Source of the DNA: Taibaiella chishuiensis
GTDB lineage: Bacteria; Bacteroidota; Bacteroidia; Chitinophagales; Chitinophagaceae
Length of the DNA stretch: 64,000 bases
Reading direction: 5' to 3'
NCBI RefSeq assembly: GCF_003014535.1
Contig: NZ_PYGD01000001.1
Coordinates: 1,488,001-1,552,000 of the forward strand
Notes under the pieces: generated by a model
The model's input: only the letters and a program-made list of their open reading frames with translations
Database searches by the model: none
Told to the model about the DNA's origin: nothing
Program-made: the position numbers and the translations under genes
Part shown: positions 45,076 through 54,889 of the stretch, in pieces
How the letters are laid out: each line of letters opens with the position of its first letter
Position numbering within the stretch: the stretch's first letter is position 1

Positions 45076-47856
45076 ATGAAACATTCCTTGATTACAGGAT
45101 TGCTTTTACTCTGTTTCTTTTCTGTGTTCGCACAGCAGGATGCACTTGTCAAAGGTAAAGTGGTTGCTGCGGCCACTCAAAAAGGAATAGCAGATGTGGA
45201 AGTTACCATACCGGAGCTGAAGCTGATGAAGACTACCGATGGGTCCGGCGAATTTACGTTCAGCAATGTGCCCTTTGGTACCTATCGCATGATCGTAGCC
45301 ACCACCTTTATCCACAACGATACGGTAAAGCTCACGGTAAGCAACAACCTGGTCGATATCGGCACGGTGGCTGTATCTATCGACGAGGCTGCTACCAGCA
45401 TGCAGAGCCAGCAGATGCCTACTATCTCGCTCGAAGAAAGCGCCGTAAGCGCCGATGATGAAGGCGTAAGCGACCAGAGCGTATCGGGCGTACTTACCGC
45501 ATCCAGGGATCCTTTCCTGTCGGCTGCTGCCTATACCTTCGGACCGCTGCGTTACCAGCTGAGGGGATATACCCGCGATCAGCTGGAAGTATATATGAAT
45601 GGCGTACCCATGAATGATATCGAATCCGGTTCGGCATTCTGGGGGCAATGGGGAGGCCTGAACGATGTGTTCCGCAACCAGGCGGTAACCTTCGGCCTGC
45701 AACCCGCAGAGACCGGTTTCGGCGGACTGACCGGCGTAACGCAGATCGACGCTACTGCCGCTTCGCAGCGCCAGCAGACCCGTATCTCCTATGCCGCTTC
45801 TAACCGTACTTACCGCAATCGTGTAATGATCACGCACAATACCGGTATGATGCAGAACGGATGGGCCTTTTCGGTTTCGGCTTCCAAACGCTGGTCCGAT
45901 GAAGGTTATATTCCCGGCACTTATTACAACGGATACTCTTATTACTTAGGTATCAGTAAAAAAATAAACGATAAAAGTTCCCTGCACCTGACTACTTTCG
46001 GAACACCGACCAGCAGGGGCAAAGCGATGCCTGCCACCCAGGAGGCCATCGATATCGCAGGCGATAACTTCTATAACCCCAACTGGGGCCTGCAGAACGG
46101 CAAAGTCCGCAACAGCAGGGTAAACAATACTTTCCAGCCGACTACAATCTTAAACTATCAATACAAGCCGAACAATAATACCTTCTGGAACGTTGCATTT
46201 GCTTTCCAGACCGGCTATAACGGCAATACTGCACTGGACTGGTACAACTCGCCGGATCCGCGCCCGGACTACTACCGTAACCTGCCCAGTTATTATATCA
46301 ACAATCCTACAGGTGCTAACTATAAAGAAGCTGCGGCACAGGAAGCCTACCTGCGCGCTCATCCCGAAAGGATGCAGGTGGATTGGAACGGCCTGTACCA
46401 GGCTAATATGATGAATGTGGAAACTGTAAATGGTGTTACCGGCAAGCGTTCGCTTACCGTAGTAGGAGAAGACAGGGATGACGTAAACCGTTATACCTTC
46501 GCTACCAACCTGCAGAAGAACCTGGGCGAACATGTTACCGTGTACACGGGCATCACCGGTATCCTGCAGATGGCGGAGAGCTACCGCAAGATCGATGACC
46601 TGCTGGGCGGTGACTATTTCGTAAACCTGAACCAGTTTGCTGAACGTACCTATATCGGTAATGCGAAGTTTAACCAGAACGACCTGAACAATCCCAACGC
46701 GATCGTAAGGGTGGGTGATAAGTACGGTTATGATTACAAATCCCGCTTCCACAAAGCATTCTGGTGGGGACAGTCTACTTTTACTTTTAACAAGTTCGAC
46801 TTCTTCCTTACGGCCCGCCTGGGTATGGAAGGTTTCCAAAGGGATGGTCTGTATAAAAGCGGCTTATTCCCTACCGAATCTTTCGGTACCTCCAAGACGT
46901 TTAACTTCCTGACCTATGCTGCCAAAGGTGGCGCCACTTATAAGATCGACGGCCGTAACTACCTGTATGTAAATGGTGGTGTAATGACCAATGCGCCTAC
47001 ATTCGACAATACCTTCTTCTCGCCCAGGACCCGTAACACCACCATCGATAACCCGAGGATGGAAAAGATACAAACCATCGAAGGCGGCTACCTGCTGCGT
47101 TCCCCGGCCCTGAGTGGAAGGCTTTCCGGTTTTGTTACCGATATCAAGGACATGGTGGACATCAAACGTTTTTACCACGAGGACTACCGGACTTTCGTAA
47201 ACTACGTAATGCGTAATGTAGACATCCGCAGCATGGGCGCCGAGCTGGCCCTGCAGGCCAAAATCAGCCCGAGCTTCTCGGCTACGGCTGTAGCCTCTGT
47301 AATGCAGGTGTTTTACACCAACCGCCCGGATGTGAGCATCTACCGCGATAACGATACGACCAGCAGGGTAGGTACCAGCAAAGTGTATATTAAGGACTAC
47401 TATGTGGCCGCAGGCCCGCAGTCGGCTTATACCCTGGGCCTCAACTACCGTTCGCCCAAATACTGGTATGCCAATGTAAACTTTAATTACCTCGATCGTA
47501 ACTATATCGACATCAATCCAAGTAAAAGGACTTCGGATGCCGTAGGCCTGCTGGAAGACGGATCTGCACAAAAAGCGGCGATCCTCAGCCAGGAGAAACT
47601 GCCTTCTGCCTTTACCGTAGATCTGTTTGCCGGTATGTCCATCAAAGTGAAGAAGTATATCAAAGGCGCATCGGATGCTTCGTTCCTGTATATCAATGTG
47701 GGCGTAAACAATGTGCTGAATAATAAGAGTATCGTTACCGGTGGTTTTGAGCAGCTGCGATTCGATTATGGTACCCAGAATTCCGATCGTTTCCCTGCCA
47801 AGTACTTCTATGGTTTCGGAGCCAACTACTTCATCAATATCAGTTATAAGTTTTAA
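45076..47856 (+). CDS. TonB-dependent outer-membrane receptor
   Basis: The 926-aa protein has a signal peptide (to about SVFAQQ) and a carboxypeptidase-like regulatory domain at about residues 22-110 (VKGKVVAAATQKGIADVEVTI). A plug domain follows at about 130-240 (YTFGPLRYQLRGYTRDQLEVYMNGVPMNDIESGSAFWGQWGGLNDVFRNQAVTFG). A 22-strand-type barrel ends in an aromatic C-terminus (FYGFGANYFINISYKF). It imports a bulky solute across the outer membrane using TonB energy. Lying between a DUF5689 lipoprotein and secreted phosphoesterase-type enzymes, it probably takes up their products. It is 76 bases after its upstream gene and 10 before the next. Confidence 0.9.
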   Translation: MKHSLITGLLLLCFFSVFAQQDALVKGKVVAAATQKGIADVEVTIPELKLMKTTDGSGEFTFSNVPFGTYRMIVATTFIHNDTVKLTVSNNLVDIGTVAVSIDEAATSMQSQQMPTISLEESAVSADDEGVSDQSVSGVLTASRDPFLSAAAYTFGPLRYQLRGYTRDQLEVYMNGVPMNDIESGSAFWGQWGGLNDVFRNQAVTFGLQPAETGFGGLTGVTQIDATAASQRQQTRISYAASNRTYRNRVMITHNTGMMQNGWAFSVSASKRWSDEGYIPGTYYNGYSYYLGISKKINDKSSLHLTTFGTPTSRGKAMPATQEAIDIAGDNFYNPNWGLQNGKVRNSRVNNTFQPTTILNYQYKPNNNTFWNVAFAFQTGYNGNTALDWYNSPDPRPDYYRNLPSYYINNPTGANYKEAAAQEAYLRAHPERMQVDWNGLYQANMMNVETVNGVTGKRSLTVVGEDRDDVNRYTFATNLQKNLGEHVTVYTGITGILQMAESYRKIDDLLGGDYFVNLNQFAERTYIGNAKFNQNDLNNPNAIVRVGDKYGYDYKSRFHKAFWWGQSTFTFNKFDFFLTARLGMEGFQRDGLYKSGLFPTESFGTSKTFNFLTYAAKGGATYKIDGRNYLYVNGGVMTNAPTFDNTFFSPRTRNTTIDNPRMEKIQTIEGGYLLRSPALSGRLSGFVTDIKDMVDIKRFYHEDYRTFVNYVMRNVDIRSMGAELALQAKISPSFSATAVASVMQVFYTNRPDVSIYRDNDTTSRVGTSKVYIKDYYVAAGPQSAYTLGLNYRSPKYWYANVNFNYLDRNYIDINPSKRTSDAVGLLEDGSAQKAAILSQEKLPSAFTVDLFAGMSIKVKKYIKGASDASFLYINVGVNNVLNNKSIVTGGFEQLRFDYGTQNSDRFPAKYFYGFGANYFINISYKF

Positions 47857-47866
47857 ACTTTAAAAA

Positions 47867-50275
47867 ATGTCACTGAAGTCTCTTTTGTCAGCGCTGCTTA
47901 TATGCCTTTGCTGCTCGCTGAGCACACAGGCGCAACTTATCGTAAATGAGTTTTCGCAGGGCGCTTCCGGCAATAAAGAATATATAGAACTGGTGGTTTT
48001 AGGACAGCGTACCTGTAATGACAGCTGTGCAGACATCAGGGGCTGGATATTTGATGATAATAACGGATGGTATGGTACAACGGCCATATCGCCCGGTTGC
48101 TACCGGTTTAAGAATGATCCGAACTGGTCCTGCGTGCCTTACGGCAGCATTATCGTGATCTACAACAGTGGTGATCCCAATGCAAGCCTGCCGCCCGACG
48201 ATCCTACGGATGCCAATAACGACGGGGTGTACATCGTACCGGTCACCTCTCCCTTGCTCGAAATGCATAACACCCTGCCGAGCGGAACGTCGATGACGTA
48301 TCCCGCAACGGGCTTTACTGCATCTACCACCTGGACCAATATGGCCCTGAACAACACTAACGATGCCGTACAGGTAATCAACCCGGCCAACCTGACCACT
48401 GCTTTTCATGCGGTGAGTTATGGCAGCGGTGTGGTAGCCCCCGTGCATCTTACGGCCTCCGGTTCCCAGAAAGTTTACTACCTGAGTAATGATCAATACA
48501 ACTCCTCGGCGGCCTGGGTAGCGGGTAACGTACCTGCCAACGAGACGCCGGGAGCGCCGAACAGCACCGCTAATGCAACCTGGATCAACGGTATGCACAG
48601 CGGCGCTGCCGGTGGTGTTTCTTCCAACGATACCTTGCATGTGGTAGTCTGCCAACCCGACAGCTTTTTGTTTAACGGCAACTACTACCATACCACCGGT
48701 TACTATCCTTTTACCTTTGTATCGGTGGCAGGCTGTGATTCTATCGTAACCCTGCACCTGTCGGCCAACCCGGTGCCGCCCGCACCGGTTGTCGGCGCGC
48801 CGTATACCTTCTGCCAGGAGGAAGTGGTAACCGCATTGACCGCTACCGGTATCAATGTATTATGGTACAGCGCTCCTGCGGGAGGTACCGGTACTACTAC
48901 AGCACCGGTGCCGGCCACCGGCGTTCCGGGTGTATTCTATTTTTATGTTAGCCAAACCGTGGCGGGCTGCGAAAGCCCCAGGGCAACGATCGAGGTGCAT
49001 ATTACACCGAAGCCGGCTCCGCCTGTTTTCGGCAACAATGCACCGGTAATCTGCCAGGGCAGCCCGTCTTATACACCCGCTGCTACCGGTCAGAATATAC
49101 AATGGTACAATATGCCTACCGGCGGCACCCCCATGGCTACGGCGCCGGTGATCAATACGACTACGGGGCTTACGGTTTCCTGGTATGCTACCCAAACGGT
49201 AAATGGCTGTGAGAGCGACCGGGCACTGATCAAGATCCGCGTAAGCGCTATCAACGCCGACTTTACCCTGAGCACGGATACCCTGTGTATCTCGGATTCG
49301 CTGCGGGCAACCAATACCTCTACCGGCAACGATTACATTAATTTCTGGGACTTCGGCGATGGCTTTACTTATGTACATCCCAGTTACGCGCACAAGTACC
49401 TGGAGCCTGGTGTTTATACCGTAATGCTGGCGATCAAAAACAGCGATGGCTGTGTGGATACGGCCCGTAAACCGGTATGGGTATCACCTGTACCCGATGT
49501 GCGCGTTACCCAGGATAAGTATGATATCTGTACCGGTGATATGGTCAATTTTACACTGACCTATCTCGAAGGCTTCAGTCGTATGAACTGGGACTTCGGC
49601 GATGGCAACGGTTTCTCCCAGGACGAAATAAATCCGGGCGCCCGCAGGGGACACAATACCAGCCTGGACGTGCAACACAGCTATGATCGCCCGGGTACCT
49701 TCTTCTTTACCACTACGGCTTATACGCCGGGTTGTGGCGAGAAGAGCTGGAAGGACTCTGTGAATGTACATGCCATGCCACATGTCAGCCTCGGCCCCGA
49801 CAGTGTACTGTGCCTGCACGATGCACCTATACTGCTGAAGAACGATATGCCGCGGCAGGAAGGCGAAACCTATCTCTGGAGCACCGGCGAAACCGGCGAC
49901 CAGGTTAAAGTAAAACACCATGGCGACATCAGCCTGACAGTAAGTACTCCGTATTGCAGTACTACAGATGTGGTACACGTAAGCAAAGACTGTTATATCG
50001 ATGTGCCCAATGCCTTTACGCCCAATGGCGATGGCGTAAACGATTATTTCTTCCCGCGCCAGCTCCTGTCTTCGTCGGTTACCGACTTCCAGTTACAGGT
50101 GGTGAACCGCTGGGGTCAAAAGGTTTTCGAAACCAGGCAGATTGATGGAAGGGGCTGGGATGGCCGTTTTAACGGTACCCTGCAACCGGAAGGGGTGTAT
50201 ATCTACCTGATCAAAGTCGTGTTCCGCAATGGCGCTTCTGAAAACTACCAGGGCAATGTAACCCTGCTTCGATAG
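47867..50275 (+). CDS. Lamin-tail/Ig/PKD protein, T9SS type B
   Basis: The 802-aa protein has a signal peptide (to about STQAQL) and an LTD domain at about residues 22-210 (IVNEFSQGASGNKEYIELVVLG, CADIRGWIFDDNNGWYG). One GCDS module follows (AGCDSIVTLHLSA). Two Ig-like repeats come next (NVLWYSAPAGGTGTTTAPVPAT and NIQWYNMPTGGTPMATAPVINT), then PKD domains (FWDFGDGFTYVHPSYAHKYLEPG and MNWDFGDGNGF). A type B signal ends it (VPNAFTPNGDGVNDYFFP, LQVVNRWGQKVF). The LTD part is a close paralogue of the one in 39033-41012 across the divergent promoter. Cell-surface attachment and nucleic acid binding are inferred. Confidence 0.87.
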   Translation: MSLKSLLSALLICLCCSLSTQAQLIVNEFSQGASGNKEYIELVVLGQRTCNDSCADIRGWIFDDNNGWYGTTAISPGCYRFKNDPNWSCVPYGSIIVIYNSGDPNASLPPDDPTDANNDGVYIVPVTSPLLEMHNTLPSGTSMTYPATGFTASTTWTNMALNNTNDAVQVINPANLTTAFHAVSYGSGVVAPVHLTASGSQKVYYLSNDQYNSSAAWVAGNVPANETPGAPNSTANATWINGMHSGAAGGVSSNDTLHVVVCQPDSFLFNGNYYHTTGYYPFTFVSVAGCDSIVTLHLSANPVPPAPVVGAPYTFCQEEVVTALTATGINVLWYSAPAGGTGTTTAPVPATGVPGVFYFYVSQTVAGCESPRATIEVHITPKPAPPVFGNNAPVICQGSPSYTPAATGQNIQWYNMPTGGTPMATAPVINTTTGLTVSWYATQTVNGCESDRALIKIRVSAINADFTLSTDTLCISDSLRATNTSTGNDYINFWDFGDGFTYVHPSYAHKYLEPGVYTVMLAIKNSDGCVDTARKPVWVSPVPDVRVTQDKYDICTGDMVNFTLTYLEGFSRMNWDFGDGNGFSQDEINPGARRGHNTSLDVQHSYDRPGTFFFTTTAYTPGCGEKSWKDSVNVHAMPHVSLGPDSVLCLHDAPILLKNDMPRQEGETYLWSTGETGDQVKVKHHGDISLTVSTPYCSTTDVVHVSKDCYIDVPNAFTPNGDGVNDYFFPRQLLSSSVTDFQLQVVNRWGQKVFETRQIDGRGWDGRFNGTLQPEGVYIYLIKVVFRNGASENYQGNVTLLR

Positions 50276-50345
50276 CGGGAACACAAGCCTTTATTTTACC
50301 TTAAAATGATCCGGGCGAAAATCCCGGAAGTAACAGTACCATTTC

Positions 50346-52262
50346 ATGAATAGTAAGTATCTTATAGCTGCACTTTTGCTCAGTTCTTTTTACAGCGTGA
50401 CGCCTGTTGCAGCGCAGGACCATCATGCAGACGATTGTGATGCAGGGGAGCAACAGCTCCGGGCGCGCTCGGAGCGCCAGGCTTTTGAAGACAGTATGGA
50501 CCTGGTACGTTTTGTACCGGCGGCCCGGCTCAAAACGGGGTATAATGCGATACCCTCCGCAGGCAGCGAGCCAATGTTCCTGCGCCGGCAGCAGGATAAA
50601 CTTTTTGGGTTTTTTCGCGGCGTAAAAAATGCGGATGTATACCTCGTCACCTTGTCGGAAGCCGGCGCTTCTGTTTACCAACCCTTGAATGGTGTGTCCT
50701 ATAAAGCGGGCGACAGGATCGGCAAGTCGACGGTTGTAGCCGCCGGCGATGCCACGGCCTTTGTGATACCCGGCCTGGACCCGCATGCTACCTACCAGGT
50801 CCATGTATTTGCCGGTAATACCAACAGCACCGGCGGTCTGCGGTATAGCCCGCAACCGGTATACAGTACAGAAAAGGGCACGGATGCCACTACCGTATAT
50901 AATTATTACTTTGGCAACCTGCATAGCCACAGCAGTTATTCAGACGGCAACAAAGACAATACCAGCCTTACCCCGGCCCAGGACTATGCCTTTGCAAAGG
51001 ACGCAGCATGTATGGATTTCCTCGGTATTGCAGAACATAACCATTATTCTTTTCCCGGTAACCCGGGCATGCACCGCGCCGATTACCACCTGGGCCTGCA
51101 ACAGGCTAATACCTTTACCAGTAATAACCCCAACTTCCTTGCCTTGTATGGTATGGAATACGGTGTGATCAGCAATGGCGGTCACGTAGTGATCTACGGT
51201 ATCGACAGCCTGCTGGGATGGGAAACGATTTCCGGCGCACCCAACTACGATATCTTCGTGGGTAAATATGACTATGCCGGTCTGTTCAATACGGTTAACC
51301 GTTTTAAGTCCTTCAACGCTTTTGCTACCCTGGCGCATCCCGATGACGGCGATTACAGCAACCTGCTCAATACCGCGTACCGTGCCCAGGCCGATAGCGC
51401 CATTGTCGGATCGGCATTGGAAAACGGACCGGCTTTCAGCGATGCAACCAACTATTCCGATTATCCTTCTTCGATGAGTTACCTGCAGTATTATAAAGGC
51501 ATACTTGCCAAAGGATATCATGTAGGCCCTACTATCGATCATGATAACCACAACCTGACTTTCGGCCGCACTTCGCGTTCCCGGCTGGTGGTACTCAGTC
51601 CGTCGCTGGCTAAGGCCGATTTTATGAAAGCCATGCGCAGCCGCAGTTTCTACGTATCGCACAGCTGTACCGCAATGCTTGATTTTATGGTTTCGGGTAT
51701 GGCTATGGGTACTTCGGCCCAGCATGCCGGCGAACCTGCTATTGCCGTATCGGTTACCGACGCCTCTTCGGGCCAGCAGCCCAATATCCGGATCTATAAA
51801 GGTACCAACGACGGTATCATGGCTTCGATCGTTGCTACGGGTAACGGCAATACCTTTACGTATACCGATAATACCCTCGCCGACGGCCAGACTGCTTATT
51901 ACTTCGCCGATATCCGGATCGGCAGCCAGCGTACCATTTCATCACCGGTATGGTACTACCGCAACGACGATGCCTCTACGGGTATAGATGAGGTTAAGGC
52001 CGCGGTAAACAACGATGCGATCCGGATCCTGGGTAACCCGGTGAAAGATGGTATCCTGAAATATAAGTTCGTTGGTGCGGCCGCTGCCAGCCGTTTGCAG
52101 TTGCGTATCGTGGATATGCTGGGCAGGGTGATGTACGAAGAGCAGGCTGCGGGCGGCGAACAGGAGCGCAGAACAGACCTGTCGTTGTTACCGGCCGGTA
52201 GTTATGTGCTCCAGGTGTTTACGGCTAAAGGCAATGCTTATGCCCGGTTTGTAAAGTACTAG
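50346..52262 (+). CDS. Secreted PHP/CehA-like metallohydrolase, T9SS type A
   Basis: The 638-aa protein has a signal peptide (to about PVAAQD) and an N-terminal beta-rich region. A PHP-type metal site follows at about residues 190-420: FGNLHSHSSYSDGNKDN, FLGIAEHNHYS, FATLAHPDDGDY and GPTIDHDNHNLTFGRTSRSRLVVLS. The histidines and aspartates of a di- or trinuclear metal centre are all present. The C-terminus carries a type A signal (IRILGNPVKDGILKYKF). CehA-like PHP enzymes hydrolyse phosphoesters or related bonds. The operon suggests an extracellular phosphoesterase acting near the nuclease and receptor. Confidence 0.83.
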   Translation: MNSKYLIAALLLSSFYSVTPVAAQDHHADDCDAGEQQLRARSERQAFEDSMDLVRFVPAARLKTGYNAIPSAGSEPMFLRRQQDKLFGFFRGVKNADVYLVTLSEAGASVYQPLNGVSYKAGDRIGKSTVVAAGDATAFVIPGLDPHATYQVHVFAGNTNSTGGLRYSPQPVYSTEKGTDATTVYNYYFGNLHSHSSYSDGNKDNTSLTPAQDYAFAKDAACMDFLGIAEHNHYSFPGNPGMHRADYHLGLQQANTFTSNNPNFLALYGMEYGVISNGGHVVIYGIDSLLGWETISGAPNYDIFVGKYDYAGLFNTVNRFKSFNAFATLAHPDDGDYSNLLNTAYRAQADSAIVGSALENGPAFSDATNYSDYPSSMSYLQYYKGILAKGYHVGPTIDHDNHNLTFGRTSRSRLVVLSPSLAKADFMKAMRSRSFYVSHSCTAMLDFMVSGMAMGTSAQHAGEPAIAVSVTDASSGQQPNIRIYKGTNDGIMASIVATGNGNTFTYTDNTLADGQTAYYFADIRIGSQRTISSPVWYYRNDDASTGIDEVKAAVNNDAIRILGNPVKDGILKYKFVGAAAASRLQLRIVDMLGRVMYEEQAAGGEQERRTDLSLLPAGSYVLQVFTAKGNAYARFVKY

Positions 52263-52324
52263 TGCGCCATGTGGTGTGCTTTTTTACCAAAGCTTAGTTC
52301 TCCTAATTTATAAGATATTTATCC

Positions 52325-53383
52325 ATGCGCTTTACTCCATCAGCAGCTATTATCGGCTGTAGCCTGTTGTTCTCCTTTCATGGCGCCTTTGCGCAAAAAA
52401 AGGATTACCAGATCAATGCTATCGCTTTTTATAACCTCGAGAACCTGTTTGATACAGTAGACGATCCCGAAAAGATCGACGAGGAATTTACCCCTACCGG
52501 TTCCTATCACTATACACCGGCTATTTATGCCCAGAAGCTGCATAACATGGCTACCGTGCTGTCGCAGATCGCTACGGAAAAGGTGCCCGACGGACCAGCA
52601 CTGATCGGTGTGGCGGAAATTGAGAACGCCAAAGTATTACAGGACCTGATTGCACAGCCCGAACTGAAGGACCGTAAGTTGCGTTATGTGCATTTCGAAT
52701 CGCCGGATGTAAGGGGTATCGATGTGGGCATGTTGTACAATCCCAGGTATTTTAAAGTATTACAGGCCGAGTCGTTGCCGATCGACATTACAGAGAACGG
52801 GAGGAAAGAGTATACCCGCGATATCCTGTATGTAGCAGGTCTGCTGAACGGCGATACCCTGCATGTGATGGTGGGCCACTGGCCTTCGCGCAGAGGTGGT
52901 GAGGCTGCCAGTAAATGGAAGCGCGAAAAGGCGGCTTCGGTATGTAAGACTAAGGCCGATAAGATCCGCGCTGTAAACCCCGATGCACGGATCGTGGTGA
53001 TGGGCGATCTTAACGACGATCCCATAAGCCCGAGCGTTGCCGTAACACTGGGCGCAACAGACCGCGAAACAGCAATTAAGAAGAACAGCTTCTTTAATCC
53101 CTGGATCGCTTATTACAAAAAGGGTATCGGTACCCTCGGTTATAACGACAGCTGGAACCTTTTCGACCAGATCATGTTGTCGCCTGCGTTCTTAAAAGAC
53201 GATACCGGCGGCTGGAACTTTTACAAGGCCGAGATCTTCAACAAGTCGTTTCTGCGCAGCCAGTTCGGCCAGTATAAAGGATACCCGCACCGTTCTTTCT
53301 CCGGCAGTACCTGGATCAATGGTTACAGCGATCACTTTCCTACCTATATCTATCTCATCAGGCAGATCAATAAGGAATCCTGA
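52325..53383 (+). CDS. Exported endonuclease/exonuclease/phosphatase family protein
   Basis: The 352-aa protein has a signal peptide (to about GAFAQKK). It carries the EEP motifs in order: IAFYNLENLFDTVDDP, IGVAEIENAKVLQDLI (metal-binding Glu), RGIDVGMLYNPRYF, VMVGHWPSRRGGEAAS, VVMGDLNDDPIS (catalytic Asp/Asn) and the C-terminal GYSDHFPTYIYL (catalytic His). DNA, RNA or sphingomyelin-type substrates are all possible within the family. The GHWPSRRGG form is the one I associate with extracellular DNases. It has no sorting signal, so it probably acts in the periplasm. It is the last gene of the operon and converges on the response-regulator gene. Confidence 0.87.
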   Translation: MRFTPSAAIIGCSLLFSFHGAFAQKKDYQINAIAFYNLENLFDTVDDPEKIDEEFTPTGSYHYTPAIYAQKLHNMATVLSQIATEKVPDGPALIGVAEIENAKVLQDLIAQPELKDRKLRYVHFESPDVRGIDVGMLYNPRYFKVLQAESLPIDITENGRKEYTRDILYVAGLLNGDTLHVMVGHWPSRRGGEAASKWKREKAASVCKTKADKIRAVNPDARIVVMGDLNDDPISPSVAVTLGATDRETAIKKNSFFNPWIAYYKKGIGTLGYNDSWNLFDQIMLSPAFLKDDTGGWNFYKAEIFNKSFLRSQFGQYKGYPHRSFSGSTWINGYSDHFPTYIYLIRQINKES

Positions 53384-53419
53384 TCTTGCCCGCGCCGGGC
53401 TTAATATAATAACCGCCGC

Positions 53420-54061
53420 TTATTGGGCAAGTCCTGTACGCAGGGCATGCCCGACAAGCGCCGCGGTACTGTTCACTTCCAGCTTCAACGATATATTGAA
53501 ATGATATTGTTTAACGGTATTGGTGCTGATGCCCAGTTCCTTGGCAATATCTTTTTTACTTTTACCCAAAGCGATGAGCTGCAGCACTTCTTTCTCCCGC
53601 GGACTTAAAGTAGTCTTTACCGAAGCCTCCCGGGTGCGCCGGTCGCCAAGGTTTGTGATCTTGTCTTTAAGGGTAGGTTCGATATAGATTTCGTTATGGT
53701 ATACCGCGAGTACAGCCTTCTTCCATTCCTCTGCGGTTGCATGTTTCATAATATAGCCCGATGCTCCTAACCGTAACATGGTGTTGGCGCTGATCGCACT
53801 GTCCAGTACACTGATCGCAAGTATTTTGATGCCCGGGTGCGTCTTCTGCAGGTTACGGGCTACCAGGTCGCCGTTCTGGTCCGGCAATAATATATCCAGG
53901 AGCAGTACATCTATTTCCAGGCCTTTTTCAAGTTCTTCCTGGAAGGATGTGGCGTTATACCAGGAATGCGTCACTGTAATTGTCTCATCATCCGTAAACA
54001 TTCTCTTAATACCGTCGACGACTACCGGGTGGTCGTCGAGTATGGCCATCTTTATTTTCAT
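53420..54061 (-). CDS. NarL/FixJ-family response regulator
   Basis: The 213-aa protein starts at the ATG at 54061 (MKIKMAILDDHPVVVDG), and a TTG two codons upstream is not needed. The receiver domain has the acidic pair DD at 8-9, the phospho-acceptor Asp in VLLLDILLPDQNG, and Lys in SGYIMKHA. The C-terminal LuxR-type HTH covers about residues 148-205 (LSPREKEVLQLIALGKSKKDIAKELGISTNTVKQYHFNISLKL). It follows the histidine kinase gene in the same operon. It is a candidate for binding the 23-bp boxes, because NarL-type regulators often activate from sites near -40. Confidence 0.92.
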   Translation of the reverse strand: MKIKMAILDDHPVVVDGIKRMFTDDETITVTHSWYNATSFQEELEKGLEIDVLLLDILLPDQNGDLVARNLQKTHPGIKILAISVLDSAISANTMLRLGASGYIMKHATAEEWKKAVLAVYHNEIYIEPTLKDKITNLGDRRTREASVKTTLSPREKEVLQLIALGKSKKDIAKELGISTNTVKQYHFNISLKLEVNSTAALVGHALRTGLAQ

Positions 54062-54140
54062 CTTCAATACTTTTTGGTTTCAATTGGCAATGCGTTAAAA
54101 AACAGGATCACGAAAAATAACACCGGGTCGTTTTGTTATT

Positions 54141-54881
54141 TTAAGCCATCGTGTGTTGATAGGGTATAGAAATATGAATGATCGTTCCTTTATCCACAAT
54201 AGACTCCACGCTCATGATGCCTTCCAGTGAGGCTACCCTCCAGTTGATGTTTTTTAACCCTGTGCCTTTCGATTTCGATAATTTATTGATGCCTTTCCCG
54301 TTGTCTTCCACAATCATCTTAACATGTCCGTCGAGTAATACAATATTGATCGCCGCAATAGTAGCTGAAGAGTGTTTAATTATATTCTGAACCAGTTCCT
54401 GTACGATCCTGAAAATATTCAGGGATATATCATTATTCACCTCCGACCAGTTCCCGTTAATGTAGAGTTGTATCTCCAGCTTCTTTTCCCTGTTGATCTG
54501 CTGGCAAAAATTATTGATCGCTTCTTCGAGACCCTGCAATACAAGCGTTTCGGGAATCAGGTTATGCACGGTATTGCGCAGCTCCCGCGTGGTGCTGTTC
54601 AGCATCGTTATGATCTGGTCCAGATCCCTGTCTTCCCCGGCAGCGCAATGTTTGGATTTATACTGTTCCAGTTGCCGGTTCATGGCAAGCAGCATACTGC
54701 CTATACCATCATGTAGCTCCCGGCCCAACCTGCTGCGCTCTTTCTGTTCCCCTTCAAACAAGGTCTTCGCCCTAAGCAATTCCTGTTTGTTTTTAATGCC
54801 CGAAGTTTTGATACTGTTTAAAAAGCATCTGATTGTAGAATACACGGTCCTTGTTTTTTTAAGTTGATTGGCTACTGGCAT
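54141..54881 (-). CDS. Soluble NarX-type sensor histidine kinase
   Basis: The 246-aa protein starts at the ATG at 54881 (MPVANQLKKTRTVYST). A GTG at 54920 lies upstream of the promoter box. A short N-terminal helix is followed by a HisKA_3 domain with the phospho-acceptor His in RLGRELHDGIGSMLLAMN. The HATPase domain has the N box IVQELVQNIIKHSSA, VEDNGKGINK and GTGLKNINWRVASLEG. No membrane segment or sensory domain is visible, so it must sense in the cytoplasm or through another protein. It is 79 bases upstream of its cognate response regulator gene. Confidence 0.9.
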   Translation of the reverse strand: MPVANQLKKTRTVYSTIRCFLNSIKTSGIKNKQELLRAKTLFEGEQKERSRLGRELHDGIGSMLLAMNRQLEQYKSKHCAAGEDRDLDQIITMLNSTTRELRNTVHNLIPETLVLQGLEEAINNFCQQINREKKLEIQLYINGNWSEVNNDISLNIFRIVQELVQNIIKHSSATIAAINIVLLDGHVKMIVEDNGKGINKLSKSKGTGLKNINWRVASLEGIMSVESIVDKGTIIHISIPYQHTMA

Positions 54882-54889
54882 TACAGCTG

